Positions 42,773-51,574 of a DNA stretch of 64,000 nucleotides are shown in pieces. Source of the DNA: Betaproteobacteria bacterium (GTDB lineage Bacteria; Pseudomonadota; Gammaproteobacteria; Burkholderiales; Casimicrobiaceae); assembly GCA_013298145.1 (NCBI GenBank), contig JAAFJO010000004.1, forward strand, positions 248,001-312,000, read 5' to 3'. The notes beneath the pieces are model-generated. The model saw only the letters and a program-made list of their open reading frames with translations, did not search any database and was not told the DNA's origin. The position numbers and the translations under genes were made by a program. How positions within the stretch are numbered: position 1 is the stretch's first letter; each line of letters begins with the position of its first letter.

Positions 42773-43858
42773 TTAGTTCGTGAGTTCTTTGAGTGCGTCG
42801 ATCAACTGCGAATTCTCACCCGGCGTTCCCGCTGAGAGACGGAGCGTATTCTGCATGAGCGGATGCAACGCAGACAAATTCCGCACGAGGATGCCACGCG
42901 ACTTGAGCGCTTCAAACACCGCTGCAGAATCAGCAAAGCGTGCAAGCACGAAGTTTGCCGCTGAAGGAAAGGGCGTTACGTTCGGCATGGCTTTGAGCGC
43001 TTCGAACAAACGATCGCGTTCTCGCACCATCAGGTTAGCGTGGCCTTTGAGCACATGAAAATGCTTGAGCATCACCTCAGTGGCCACCTGTTGCAACACG
43101 CCCACGTTAAACGGCCCGCGCACTTTGTTGAATTCGTTGATCCATTCTGGTGCGCCGATGGCGTAACCCAAACGAATCCCGGCGAGGCCGATTTTCGAGA
43201 GGGTACGCATGAGTACGACGTTAGGAAACTCGCTCAAGCGCGGCAACCACGAGCGCCCGGCGAACGCTTCATACGCCTCGTCGATCACGACGAGCCCCGG
43301 CGCGGCTTTGATCACGCGTTCGATGTCTGCATCGGGGAAAAGATTGCCGGTTGGGTTATTCGGATAGACGATCCAGATGAGTTTCGGCTGCTCTCGCTCG
43401 ATGGTTGCAATGAGTGCATCGAGGTTCAACGTGAAATCCGCGTTGAGCGATACGCCAACATATCGGCCTGCAACGGCAGTGGCAGCGTTTTTGAACACAG
43501 AGAACGAGGGCTCAAGCGACACGACGGTGCCGCCACCGGCAATCGTTGCTTGGGAAATGATGGTGATCACTTCGTCGGAGCCCGCGCCAAGCATGATCTC
43601 GTATTTCACGTCGATGCCGAGCGTGGTCCGCATGATGTCTTTAAGCGCAGGCGCAGCGGGGTTCGGATAGCGATTGAACGCAGCTTCCGCGATCCGTTCG
43701 CCCAATTCGCGCCGCAATTCGGGCGCGGGCAAATGCGGATCGAGATGCGTGTCTTCCATCAATTCAAGCTTGATGCCTTGCCACGGCGGAGCAACAGGAT
43801 AAGCCTTCATCGCCCGAACTTCCGGGCGGACGACGTAATCTATGAATTGATTCGACAT
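42773..43858 (-). CDS. hisC: Histidinol-phosphate aminotransferase
   Basis: A 361-residue fold-type I PLP enzyme converting imidazole acetol phosphate to histidinol phosphate. Motifs: MLGAGSDEVITIISQ, LIWIVYPNNPTGNLFP, VVIDEAYEAFAG with the PLP-contacting Asp and Tyr, RTLSKIGLAGIRLGYAIG with the catalytic Lys, and the C-terminal LRLSAGTPGEN substrate Arg. The ends match the family. Confidence 0.96.
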   Translation of the reverse strand: MSNQFIDYVVRPEVRAMKAYPVAPPWQGIKLELMEDTHLDPHLPAPELRRELGERIAEAAFNRYPNPAAPALKDIMRTTLGIDVKYEIMLGAGSDEVITIISQATIAGGGTVVSLEPSFSVFKNAATAVAGRYVGVSLNADFTLNLDALIATIEREQPKLIWIVYPNNPTGNLFPDADIERVIKAAPGLVVIDEAYEAFAGRSWLPRLSEFPNVVLMRTLSKIGLAGIRLGYAIGAPEWINEFNKVRGPFNVGVLQQVATEVMLKHFHVLKGHANLMVRERDRLFEALKAMPNVTPFPSAANFVLARFADSAAVFEALKSRGILVRNLSALHPLMQNTLRLSAGTPGENSQLIDALKELTN

Positions 43859-43878
43859 TTAACGTTTTCTATGGTCTT

Positions 43879-43895
43879 GCCCAATTCGATTGGGC
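43879..43895. repeat. Mini-hairpin GCCCAAT/ATTGGGC
   Basis: GCCCAAT, loop TCG, ATTGGGC, 20 bp before the hisC start on the his strand. Similar dyads occur near 19355 and 19417 in the accessory island. Confidence 0.5.
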
Positions 43896-43965
43896 GATCT
43901 ACAAAATAGCTGGAGATTGATTTCGCTGCTCGATCTACGCTTGCTGGCGCGCGAAATCGGGTTTC

Positions 43966-44091
43966 TTTTGACGCTGATTACGCAGATTACGCTGATTTAC
44001 ACAGATTATTGGCTGGTATTTCTGCACGGGCGCAGCAAACAAAAAACTAATCAGCGGCAATCTGCGAAATCAGCGTAATCAGCGTCAAAAA
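43966..44091. repeat. GACGCTGATTACG inverted repeat, hisD-hisC gap
   Basis: Left arm TTTTGACGCTGATTACGCAG then ATTACGCTGATTTACACAGA; right arm TAATCAGCGGCAATCTGCGA then AATCAGCGTAATCAGCGTCA followed by AAAAA. The arms pair imperfectly over about 43 bp around a loop of some 40 nt. Its right end lies two bases from the hisD stop. A different sequence family from the CACAGATG elements but the same architecture. Confidence 0.85.
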
Positions 44092-44093
44092 AT

Positions 44094-45392
44094 TCAGGGC
44101 GACCCCTCCATCCGCAATTCCGCCGCTCGCGCATGGGCCTGTAATCCCTCTGCGTACGCGAGTGTTGCGGCAGCGCGCCCTAGTGAGCGGGCACCCGCGG
44201 GCGATGCGTAAATCAAACTCGTGCGCTTCTGAAAATCATAGACGCCGAGTGGCGATGAGAAGCGTGCGGAACGCGACGTGGGCAACACGTGGTTCGTACC
44301 TGCCACGTAATCGCCAAGTGATTCGCTGGAGCCGTAGCCCATGAACACCGCGCCTGCGTGTTTGATGTGAGGCAGGAGGGCTTCGGGATCGGCCACAGAC
44401 AACTCTAAATGCTCAGGCGCGATGTGATTCGACACCGCGCACGCCTCTTCGAGCGAACGCGTCTGCACGATCACGCCACGATTATTCAGCGACGCTGTGA
44501 TGATGTCTCTGCGCGGCATTAGCGGGAGCAACTTCGCGATGCTCGCTTGAACTTTTTCGATCAACGTGGCACTCGGAGTCAACAAAATCGACTGCGCGAC
44601 TTCATCATGCTCCGCTTGCGAAAAAAGATCCATCGCGACCCAATCGGGATTGGCGCTTTCATCCGCGATCACAAGAATTTCCGACGGTCCGGCGATCATG
44701 TCGATGCCAACGATGCCGAACACGCGACGCTTCGCGGCGGCTACATACGCATTGCCAGGGCCGACGATTTTGTCGACTTGCGGGATCGTTTTCGTACCGT
44801 AGGCAAGCGCGCCGACCGCCTGCGCGCCGCCAATCGTAAATGCGCGATCAACGCCAGCGATGTGCGCAGCAGCGAGTACGGTTGCATTCTTCACACCATT
44901 CGGTGTCGGCACGACCATAATGACTTCGTCGACGCCCGCGACTTTCGCAGGCACCGCGTTCATTAAGAGCGATGAGGGATACGCCGCTTTTCCACCCGGC
45001 ACATAAAGACCGACTCGATCCAGCGGCGTAATCTTCACGCCAAGTTGTGTGCCGTCCGCCTCGGTGTAGCGCCAGCCTTCGGCCACTTGTTTGCGGTGAT
45101 ACGCCTCAATGCGATCACGCGCGGTGACGAGCGCATCGCGAAGCGCTGGGTCGAGCGAATCGTACGCCGCCTTCATCTCCGATTTCGTCAACTCGAGCGC
45201 GATCATCGCGGGCACATCGATCTTGTCGAACTTCTTCGTGTATTCGAGCACCGCGACGTCACCCCGCGCACGCACGTCCGCGAGAATTTCCGCGACGACA
45301 TGATCAACATTCACATCCAGCGCACCCGCGTGCTCCGTCATCGCGTTGAGCGAGGCGTAGAAGTTCGTATCGGCGGTGTTGAGTGATTTCAT
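44094..45392 (-). CDS. hisD: Histidinol dehydrogenase
   Basis: A 432-residue zinc enzyme oxidising histidinol to histidine in two NAD-dependent steps. Motifs: [46 protein letters not shown], the [14 protein letters not shown] zinc and catalytic region, [10 protein letters not shown] and [10 protein letters not shown] near the end. Full length. Upstream is a CACAGATG inverted repeat in the gap to hisG. Confidence 0.97.
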   Translation of the reverse strand: MKSLNTADTNFYASLNAMTEHAGALDVNVDHVVAEILADVRARGDVAVLEYTKKFDKIDVPAMIALELTKSEMKAAYDSLDPALRDALVTARDRIEAYHRKQVAEGWRYTEADGTQLGVKITPLDRVGLYVPGGKAAYPSSLLMNAVPAKVAGVDEVIMVVPTPNGVKNATVLAAAHIAGVDRAFTIGGAQAVGALAYGTKTIPQVDKIVGPGNAYVAAAKRRVFGIVGIDMIAGPSEILVIADESANPDWVAMDLFSQAEHDEVAQSILLTPSATLIEKVQASIAKLLPLMPRRDIITASLNNRGVIVQTRSLEEACAVSNHIAPEHLELSVADPEALLPHIKHAGAVFMGYGSSESLGDYVAGTNHVLPTSRSARFSSPLGVYDFQKRTSLIYASPAGARSLGRAAATLAYAEGLQAHARAAELRMEGSP

Positions 45393-45430
45393 ATGAAACT
45401 ATCGGAGCGGCTGCGCCGCGAAACAATTTT

Positions 45431-45513
45431 TTGCCACAGATGTTCACAGATGAACACAGATGCTTGAATGCTAGGAAAGACCATCTGTGTTCATCTGTGT
45501 AAATCTGTGGCCA
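45431..45513. repeat. CACAGATG inverted repeat, hisG-hisD gap
   Basis: Left arm TTGCCACAGATGTTCACAGA then TGAACACAGATG; right arm CATCTGTGTTCATCTGTGTA then AATCTGTGGCCA. Arms of 32 bp pair with few mismatches around a 19-nt loop. It ends 13 bp from the hisG stop. Confidence 0.85.
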
Positions 45514-45526
45514 GAAATCAGGGCGT

Positions 45527-46165
45527 TTACTTTCCGACACTCTTCGCAAAGCTCTCAATAATCGGCATCAAAGCTTCGCGTTTGGTTTTGAGTGCCGCTT
45601 GATTCACGATCAAGCGCGCGGAAATGTCGGCGATCTTTTCGACGGCGCGCAAGTTGTTTGCCTTAAGCGTCGCGCCGCTACTCACCACGTCCACGATCGC
45701 ATCCGCCATGTGCACCAGCGGCGCAAGCTCCATCGAACCATAGAGCTTGATGAGATCGACGTGTACGCCCTTCTTCGCAAAGTGCGCGCGCGCGGTGTCA
45801 ATGTATTTGGTGGCCACGCGAAGCCGGCGACCGCGCTGCACAAGCGCTTCGTAATCTGTACTCTCGGGGATTGCAACCATCAAACGGCAGGTCGCGATTT
45901 TCAGATCGAGCGGTTCGTAAAGACCCGTCGTGTCAGTTTCCATCAACGTGTCTTTACCGGAAATTCCGATGTCTGCGCCGCCGTATTGAACGTAGGTAGG
46001 CACATCACTCGCGCGCACGAGCACGACGCGCACATCTGCGCGCTCCGTCGCAAGGATTAGCTTACGCGAGGATTCGGGATCTTCAGTGACATCCATCCCC
46101 GCCGCGCGCAGGAGGGGTCGCGTGTCGTCGAGGATGCGGCCTTTTGAGAGCGCGAATGTGATCAT
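45527..46165 (-). CDS. hisG: ATP phosphoribosyltransferase, short form
   Basis: A 212-residue catalytic subunit for the first step of histidine synthesis. I start at ATG 46165 ([20 protein letters not shown]); the frame stays open through the upstream repeat, but that part is not HisG. Motifs: [20 protein letters not shown] and [15 protein letters not shown], the PRPP-binding loop. It lacks the C-terminal regulatory domain of the 300-residue form, so it should need HisZ, which is not in this window. It lies first in the his run, with an inverted repeat directly upstream where its promoter would be. Confidence 0.95.
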   Translation of the reverse strand: MITFALSKGRILDDTRPLLRAAGMDVTEDPESSRKLILATERADVRVVLVRASDVPTYVQYGGADIGISGKDTLMETDTTGLYEPLDLKIATCRLMVAIPESTDYEALVQRGRRLRVATKYIDTARAHFAKKGVHVDLIKLYGSMELAPLVHMADAIVDVVSSGATLKANNLRAVEKIADISARLIVNQAALKTKREALMPIIESFAKSVGK

Positions 46166-46195
46166 TCGATCTGCTCCGAAGACGCTCCGCTTACT

Positions 46196-46301
46196 GTCAT
46201 CCCCGCGAAGGCGGGGACCCAGGCCGAGAAAAGTCGATGCCCTCTCACGTCGGCGAATATTACGGCGTCCCGGTCTGGGTTCCCGCCTTCGCGGGAATGA
46301 C
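46196..46301. repeat. GCGAAGGCGGG inverted repeat, bolA-hisG gap
   Basis: Left arm GTCATCCCCGCGAAGGCGGG then GACCCAGGCCG; right arm CGGTCTGGGTTCCCGCCTTC then GCGGGAATGAC. The 31-bp arms have about three mismatches around a loop of some 44 nt. This GTCATTCCCGCGAAGGCGGG family is a very common dispersed repeat in proteobacteria. It fills most of the space between bolA and hisG, where murA lies in related genomes. Confidence 0.85.
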
Positions 46302-46322
46302 AAAACTGAAGCGCGAAGGTAA

Positions 46323-46565
46323 TCACTTGCTTAACTCAGCCCACTTCTCGGGCGTGTAGGTTTTCATCGACAGCGCATGAATTTCCGCCTTCATGCGATC
46401 GCCCAGCACGGCGTACACCTTCTGCTGTTGCCTCACGAGCATCAAGCCGCGAAACTCAGGGCTCACGATGGTTGCGTAAAAGTGTTGACCATCGCCTTCA
46501 ACTTCGATGTGTTCGCACTGCAAACCAGCAACGATGTAGCCTTTGACCATGTCGGGAGTGACCAT
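46323..46565 (-). CDS. BolA/IbaG-family protein
   Basis: An 80-residue BolA-like protein, class II KH-type fold, starting [20 protein letters not shown]. The signature [20 protein letters not shown] then [20 protein letters not shown] with [11 protein letters not shown] is typical of the short IbaG type; the Cys in QCEHI and the conserved His can bind a 2Fe-2S cluster with a monothiol glutaredoxin. Its place after ABC-2/Mla genes and before hisG is the usual betaproteobacterial order. Confidence 0.9.
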   Translation of the reverse strand: MVTPDMVKGYIVAGLQCEHIEVEGDGQHFYATIVSPEFRGLMLVRQQQKVYAVLGDRMKAEIHALSMKTYTPEKWAELSK

Positions 46566-46609
46566 AAGAAATTCCGATAGCTTTAGTCGTTGTAAGTAAA
46601 AATTATTTG

Positions 46610-46711
46610 TTGCCACAGATTCACACAGATGAACACAGATGTTGTTCCGCACTCAAAGTTAAAACACGCAGGGTTCAAATCTGTGTGTATCTGTGTTCAT
46701 CTGTGGCAAAT
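46610..46711. repeat. CACAGATG inverted repeat, permease-bolA gap
   Basis: Left arm TTGCCACAGATTCACACAGA then TGAACACAGATG; right arm AATCTGTGTGTATCTGTGTT then CATCTGTGGCAAA. Arms of about 32 bp around a loop of some 37 nt. It begins 45 bp before the bolA start and ends ten bases from the permease stop. Confidence 0.85.
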
Positions 46712-46720
46712 CATTCACGG

Positions 46721-47563
46721 CTATTGTCGGAGCTTGTAGCCGGTTACGAGCATGCGCATCGCAACGATTGTGAGCAAAGTCATGAAAAATGTGACCACGC
46801 CAAGCGATATCCATGGACTCACGTCGGAGACTCCGAAAAAGCCGTAGCGAAATCCGTCGATCATGTAGAAAAACGGATTGACATGTGAAATTTTTTGCCA
46901 AAACGCCGGTAGCGTTTGGATTGAATAGAACGTGCCCGCGAGGAACGTAAGCGGCATGATGATGAAGTTTTGGAACACCGCGAGGTGATCGAATTTTTCA
47001 GACCAAATCCCCGCAATCAAACCGAGCGTGCCCATGACCCAGGTGCCGCCAAATGCAAACGCGATAACCCACAGCGCGTTATCTGGCACCAGCGCATGCC
47101 AAGGGACGAAGGGCAGTGTAAGTAGCCACATCGCAACGCCAACAGTGAGCCCTCGCGCCATTGCACCAAACACGTATGCGCAAAAAATCTCGAGCGAGGT
47201 AATCGGCGGCAACAAGATGAAGATCAAGTTGCGCATCATCTTCGACTGAATCATCGACGACGATGAATTCGCGAATGCGTTCTGCAACACGGCCATCATG
47301 ATGAGGCCGGGCACCAGAAATTCGACGTAGGAAATCTTTCCGCCGTACACCTTCACATGCTCAGACAATGCATGCGAAAAAATGAGCAGATAGAGCAGCG
47401 TCGTGACGACGGGCGCAACGACAGTCTGGAATGCGACCTTCCAAAAGCGGAGACATTCCTTGTAGAAAAGCGCTTTGAAGCCTGGCCCAAGGATAGGGCT
47501 GCTTGACTTACGAATTTGGGCACTGGTAGCGATGGTCGGCGAAGAGGTTGAAACGTCATTCAT
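46721..47563 (-). CDS. ABC-2 type transporter permease
   Basis: A 280-residue inner-membrane permease with about six membrane segments after a 35-residue Ser/Thr-rich cytoplasmic N-terminus (GPGFKALFYKECLRFWKVAF). The ABC-2 signature region is visible (VPGLIMMAVLQNAFANSSSS; PLTFLAGTFYSIQTLPAFWQ; NPFFYMIDGFRYGFFG). It resembles YadH, partner of YadG. It lies ten bases after the ATPase gene on the same strand, so the two form one exporter. The substrate is unknown; proximity to the mla genes suggests an envelope component. Confidence 0.9.
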   Translation of the reverse strand: MNDVSTSSPTIATSAQIRKSSSPILGPGFKALFYKECLRFWKVAFQTVVAPVVTTLLYLLIFSHALSEHVKVYGGKISYVEFLVPGLIMMAVLQNAFANSSSSMIQSKMMRNLIFILLPPITSLEIFCAYVFGAMARGLTVGVAMWLLTLPFVPWHALVPDNALWVIAFAFGGTWVMGTLGLIAGIWSEKFDHLAVFQNFIIMPLTFLAGTFYSIQTLPAFWQKISHVNPFFYMIDGFRYGFFGVSDVSPWISLGVVTFFMTLLTIVAMRMLVTGYKLRQ

Positions 47564-47572
47564 GATATTTTT

Positions 47573-48601
47573 CTACGCCGCCTCTTTTGACGTTAACTTG
47601 AGAAACGCTTGCTCAAGATCCGCTTCGCCGAGCTTCATTTCTTTGACAGCGATATTCGCGGCGCGATAGTCGGCAAGCAATTGTTCGAGTTCGCCGTAGC
47701 CCGAGAGCGTGTAGCCCTGCGCGCCGCTCGCTTGAATGCCGCCGCGCGAGGCCCATGCGGGAGGCACGGCATCCGCCGAAATTTGCACCGTGATGCCCGA
47801 CATGCCGCGCAGTAGGTTCGCAGTCGTGTCGAGGGCAACCACTTTGCCGCCTTTCAACATCGCCACGCGCGAGCACAGTGCCTCAGCTTCTTCAAGGTAG
47901 TGGGTCGTCAAAATGATCGTGTGGCCTTCGCCGTTTAATCGCTTGACGAAGGACCACAAGTTTTGCCGCAGCTCAACGTCAACGCCCGCAGTGGGCTCAT
48001 CGAGCACGATCACCGGCGGTTTATGTACGAGCGCTTGCCCAACCAACACGCGTCGCTTCATTCCGCCTGAGAGCGCGCGCATATTTGCGTTGGCTTTGCT
48101 CGTGAGATCGAGATTTTCGAGAATCTCATCGATCCACGCGCTTGCATTTTTTACGCCGTAATACTTCGCTTGCAACTCAAGCGTTTCACGCACCGTGAAA
48201 AACGGATCGAACACTAACTCTTGTGGCACGACGCCGAGGTTTGTGCGCGCATCTCGGTACTCTCGCACAGTATCGAAGCCCATGATCTTCGCAGTGCCGC
48301 TATCGGCTTTGGTGAGCCCAGCGAGAATTGAAATGAGTGTGGTCTTTCCCGCGCCGTTCGGGCCAAGCAACGCAAAAAACTCGCCCTGCTCTACGCGCAA
48401 ACTCACGTGATCGAGCGCTTGAACTTTGTCGTCCCCTTTTTTGGAGACGTTGATAAATGATTTGCTTACCCCTGCGATGTCAACAGCGGGCACGATGGCA
48501 TTGGGGGCAGATGAAAGCACAGAAGGATTCTCGGTAGAACCCTTGATTTTAGCGGGCGTGGAGGTGTTCAGCGCGCGCGCAGTTTTCTCTAGATTGCCCA
48601 C
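47573..48601 (-). CDS. ABC transporter ATPase (YadG-like)
   Basis: A 342-residue ATPase for the adjacent ABC-2 permease. It starts at GTG 48601; the first 40 residues are a low-complexity extension. Motifs: Walker A LLGPNGAGKTTLISIL (near 80), Q-loop VVPQELVFD, signature ALSGGMKRRVLVGQALVHKP, Walker B VIVLDEPTAGVD, and H-loop TTHYLEEAEAL. A C-terminal domain of about 75 residues follows, as in YadG/DrrA-type exporters. It starts 34 bp after the STAS gene and is probably cotranscribed with mla. Confidence 0.92.
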   Translation of the reverse strand: MGNLEKTARALNTSTPAKIKGSTENPSVLSSAPNAIVPAVDIAGVSKSFINVSKKGDDKVQALDHVSLRVEQGEFFALLGPNGAGKTTLISILAGLTKADSGTAKIMGFDTVREYRDARTNLGVVPQELVFDPFFTVRETLELQAKYYGVKNASAWIDEILENLDLTSKANANMRALSGGMKRRVLVGQALVHKPPVIVLDEPTAGVDVELRQNLWSFVKRLNGEGHTIILTTHYLEEAEALCSRVAMLKGGKVVALDTTANLLRGMSGITVQISADAVPPAWASRGGIQASGAQGYTLSGYGELEQLLADYRAANIAVKEMKLGEADLEQAFLKLTSKEAA

Positions 48602-48635
48602 GCGCTCACGCTCGGCGCGCGTGGCGCTCGCGATT

Positions 48636-48896
48636 TCAGGCGAAAAGGTCTGCCACGTCGTACGCGGTGGCGAGACGCATGATTTCCGGCGTGGCGTGAA
48701 TCAGGCGGCGCGCTGGTGCGCTGCCGCCGATATTCCCTTCGCGGTGACCGCGCAACGCGGTGAGCAGTGCCAAACCGGCAGAATCGATTTTCGTGACGGC
48801 GGAGACGTCGATCTCCGCCGCAGCGAGTACGTCGCGAGAGAGCGCTTGCCAGCGCGCGTTCGCATTTGCGTAAGTGAGTTCGCCTTCGATTTTCAT
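48636..48896 (-). CDS. mlaB: STAS-domain protein MlaB
   Basis: An 86-residue STAS-domain protein of the Mla phospholipid transporter, starting MKIEGELTYANANARW. It has the STAS core EIDVSAVTKIDSAGLALLTA, where the Ser-Ala-Gly turn contacts the MlaF ATPase. MlaB binds and regulates MlaF on the cytoplasmic side. Here it follows mlaC, as usual in this group. Confidence 0.88.
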   Translation of the reverse strand: MKIEGELTYANANARWQALSRDVLAAAEIDVSAVTKIDSAGLALLTALRGHREGNIGGSAPARRLIHATPEIMRLATAYDVADLFA

Positions 48897-48931
48897 TTTG
48901 TGATGCAGCAATTAGCTGCGACCGATCGAGC

Positions 48932-49537
48932 CTATTTATTCTTTGCTTGCAATTGTTTGATCAACGCATCAACGCCTTGTGAGCTGATGACACTGTTGAA
49001 TTCGTCACGATAGTTGGTGACCAAACTCACGCCCGCAACGGCAACATCGTAGGCTTTCCACGAGCCGTCAGCGCCTTTTTCCATCGAGTAGTCAATGGGG
49101 ATACCTTGACCATTGGCCTGCTGAACAACGGTTTTTACCGTCACATCGGTGTCTGCCGGCTGCATGCGAAGCGGGCGATAGTCGATCACGTTGTTCTTGA
49201 AGTTCGAGAGCGATGATGAATATGTGCGCACCAGGAGCGTGCGGAATTCCTTCGTCAGAGTGGCTTGCTGTTCAGGCGATGCCTTTGACCAATTGCGGCC
49301 CATAGCGAGCTGAGTCATCCGCGCAAAGTTGAAATTCGGAACCAATTTCGCTTCGATCAGATCGCGCAATTTGGCTTGGTTATTCAGGATGCTAGGATCG
49401 GATTTGAGAATGCCAGTGACGTCGGTTGCGACTGCTTTGACTTGCGCATCGGGTGTGACTTGAGCGGATACGACGAGTGCGGCGCTGGCCACCCACGCTG
49501 CGACTAACTGTATCCACCATTTCTGCATCGAAACCAT
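48932..49537 (-). CDS. mlaC: Periplasmic phospholipid carrier MlaC
   Basis: About 201 residues, starting MVSMQKWWIQLVAAWVASAA (ATG 49537; another ATG three codons on). The signal peptide ends near VSAQ. The mature protein has Tol_Tol_Ttg2 family blocks: AKLVPNFNFARMTQLAMGRN, EFRTLLVRTYSSSLSNFKN, and the C-terminal YDVAVAGVSLVTNYRDEFNS. MlaC shuttles phospholipids between the outer-membrane MlaA complex and the inner-membrane MlaFEDB complex. Confidence 0.92.
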   Translation of the reverse strand: MVSMQKWWIQLVAAWVASAALVVSAQVTPDAQVKAVATDVTGILKSDPSILNNQAKLRDLIEAKLVPNFNFARMTQLAMGRNWSKASPEQQATLTKEFRTLLVRTYSSSLSNFKNNVIDYRPLRMQPADTDVTVKTVVQQANGQGIPIDYSMEKGADGSWKAYDVAVAGVSLVTNYRDEFNSVISSQGVDALIKQLQAKNK

Positions 49538-49557
49538 CTGTCTGACTTTCAAAAAAA

Positions 49558-50250
49558 CTACTCTTTGGGCGCTTTACCGTCTCGAATCAAAGATTCACGG
49601 CGTTGCGTGTATGCGGATCGGGTAAACGTGTAGCGATCAAGCGCTGCCTGATTTGCAAGCGCCTCAATTGGGAACAAACTTACGCGCGTGTCGATGACGC
49701 GCAGGCCCGTTAACGAGTTACGAACGGGCACCGACGACACGAAACTCAGCGGATCAGCTTGACCGTCGACCGCGCGGCCGGCCAGATCGCGAACGTTTGA
49801 AGGCCCTAGAAACGGCAGCACGAGATACGGGCCAGCGCCGATACCCCAGTAACCGAGCGCCTGGCCAACGTCTTCATTGCCTCGCTCGATACCCAAAGGC
49901 GTGGCGAGATCGAATATTCCGCCCAGGCCCACGGTGGAGTTGATGAGGACGCGCCCCATATCATCTCCGACCTTCGCGCCTTTGAGTTGCAAGGCGCCGC
50001 CAACGATCGATTGCGCATCCGACATATTCTGAAAAACGTTACTTACCCCTGTTTTAACGGGGGTCGGAACGACAGCGTCATAGCCTTTCGCGATGGGCTT
50101 GAACAAATAGTGATCGAACGTGTTGTTAAACGAAAAGATGCCGCGATTGACCGGCTCAAGCGGGTCGCCTTCTGGCGCAGCTTTGAACGACGCGCAGCCG
50201 CTGAGCAGCAGCGCTGTTGCCACCGCGGTGAGCGAGAACACTTTTTTCAT
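49558..50250 (-). CDS. mlaA: Outer-membrane lipoprotein MlaA (VacJ)
   Basis: A 230-residue lipoprotein: signal MKKVFSLTAVATALLLSGCA with lipobox LLSGC (Cys19). MlaA blocks: DPLEPVNRGIFSFNNTFDHY, MGRVLINSTVGLGGIFDLAT, PLGIERGNEDVGQALGYWGI and GPYLVLPFLGPSNVRDLAGR. MlaA removes phospholipids from the outer leaflet of the outer membrane. The start codon overlaps the mlaD stop by one base. In this operon mlaA lies between mlaD and mlaC, unlike in E. coli where it is separate. Confidence 0.94.
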   Translation of the reverse strand: MKKVFSLTAVATALLLSGCASFKAAPEGDPLEPVNRGIFSFNNTFDHYLFKPIAKGYDAVVPTPVKTGVSNVFQNMSDAQSIVGGALQLKGAKVGDDMGRVLINSTVGLGGIFDLATPLGIERGNEDVGQALGYWGIGAGPYLVLPFLGPSNVRDLAGRAVDGQADPLSFVSSVPVRNSLTGLRVIDTRVSLFPIEALANQAALDRYTFTRSAYTQRRESLIRDGKAPKE

Positions 50251-50768
50251 TACGGTTTGACTCCTGCGCTTGGGCTCGCGTTCCCACTGTTACTCGCGCT
50301 TGCGGTCGCGCCGCTTTGCGCCTGATTGAACATGAATTGCGAGATTAGCTTTTCAATTTGGATGGCGGACTGCGCCTTCTTGATTTCTTGCTCATCTTTG
50401 AGCATTTCCGTATCGCCGCCCGCTTCTAGGCCGACGAACTGCTCACCAAGTAGACCACTGGTGAAGATTGTCGCAATCGTGTCGCGCGGAAATTGGTACT
50501 GGTTTTCCAGGTGAATACGAACACTCGCTTGATAGGTTTGCGGATCAAGGCGAATCTTTTCGACTCGCCCGACGACGACCCCAGCGCTCTTCACCGGCGC
50601 ACGCGGCTTCAAATTGCCGATGTTGTCGAACTTAATCATCAACTCGTAGCCATTTCGCTCTTCTTTGAAGTTGAGCAAATTGCCCACTTTGAGCGCGAGG
50701 AAAAACAGGGCTGCTACGCCGATTGCGACGAAGAAGCCAACCCAGATGTCGATTGCGCGTTTATTCAC
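50250..50768 (-). CDS. mlaD: MCE-domain protein MlaD
   Basis: A 172-residue inner-membrane-anchored MCE protein starting at GTG 50768 (MNKRAIDIWVGFFVAIGVAA). One N-terminal membrane helix (about 9-28) and one MCE domain (about 38-120: VKSAGVVVGRVEKIRLDPQT, FTSGLLGEQFVGLEAGG), then a Ser/Ala/Gly-rich tail. It forms the periplasmic hexameric ring of the Mla complex. Confidence 0.93.
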   Translation of the reverse strand: MNKRAIDIWVGFFVAIGVAALFFLALKVGNLLNFKEERNGYELMIKFDNIGNLKPRAPVKSAGVVVGRVEKIRLDPQTYQASVRIHLENQYQFPRDTIATIFTSGLLGEQFVGLEAGGDTEMLKDEQEIKKAQSAIQIEKLISQFMFNQAQSGATASASNSGNASPSAGVKP

Positions 50769-50773
50769 GGGAG

Positions 50774-51574
50774 TTATCCATTCACACTGCCACGGAACAT
50801 GAAGACCGTGAGCACAAAATCAATTGCCAAAATCGCGAGTGCCGAGGTCACCACGGTGCGCGTAGTAGCCGCGGACACGCCCTCGGCGGTAGGCGTTGCG
50901 TCGTAGCCCTCTAACACCGCGATCAAGCTCACGGCAAAAGCAAACACTACGCTTTTGATCACGCCGTTCATGACGTCATAGCGCCAATCCACTGCGGCTT
51001 GCATCTGCCCCCAGAACGCACCGCCATCAATGCCGATTAGCTTCACAGCCACCAAATAGCCGCCGTAAATGCCGAGGGTGGAAAAGAGCGCGGCAAGAAA
51101 CGGTAACGAAATCACGCCCGCCCAGAAGCGTGGCGCGACGACGCGCGCGATTGGGTTCACCGCCATCACTTCCATCGCAGCCAGTTGTTCGGTCGTTTTC
51201 ATCAGGCCAATCTCAGCCGTGATCGCTGATCCTGCGCGCGATGCGAATAACAAACCTGCAACGACGGGCCCGAGCTCGCGCACCAGCGACAGTGCAACGA
51301 GCACGCCCATGGCCTCAGTCGCGCCGAAGCGAACGAGGGTCTCATAGCCCTGAAGTGCCAGCACCATGCCTACGAAGAGCCCGCTCATCAGGACGATCAC
51401 GAGTGAAAGCACACCCGCGTGATAGAGCTCGCGAATCAGCAATCGCGGTCGCGTAAACGTCGAGCCACTCGCCTTCACGACCGCGACAAAAAATCGAGAA
51501 GCGAAGCCCAATCGGGCAATCGCGCCGCGGGTGCGTTCGCCGATACCCGCAAACCAGCCCAGGATCGCGCTCAT
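50774..51574 (-). CDS. mlaE: Mla permease MlaE
   Basis: A 266-residue inner-membrane permease. MlaE signature: [24 protein letters not shown] region ([20 protein letters not shown]), [40 protein letters not shown], and [20 protein letters not shown] near the C-terminus. Five or six membrane segments. The ATG overlaps the mlaF stop as ATGA. Confidence 0.95.
   Translation of the reverse strand: MSAILGWFAGIGERTRGAIARLGFASRFFVAVVKASGSTFTRPRLLIRELYHAGVLSLVIVLMSGLFVGMVLALQGYETLVRFGATEAMGVLVALSLVRELGPVVAGLLFASRAGSAITAEIGLMKTTEQLAAMEVMAVNPIARVVAPRFWAGVISLPFLAALFSTLGIYGGYLVAVKLIGIDGGAFWGQMQAAVDWRYDVMNGVIKSVVFAFAVSLIAVLEGYDATPTAEGVSAATTRTVVTSALAILAIDFVLTVFMFRGSVNG

Noticed and set aside
46166..46303. 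A 46-codon upstream extension of hisG
   Set aside because: It translates the inverted repeat (Arg/Pro-rich) and lies before the family start [12 protein letters not shown].
42687..46711. Regular ACACAGATG repeats suggesting a CRISPR-like array
   Set aside because: They are paired arms of single hairpins in separate gaps, with no spacers and no cas genes.
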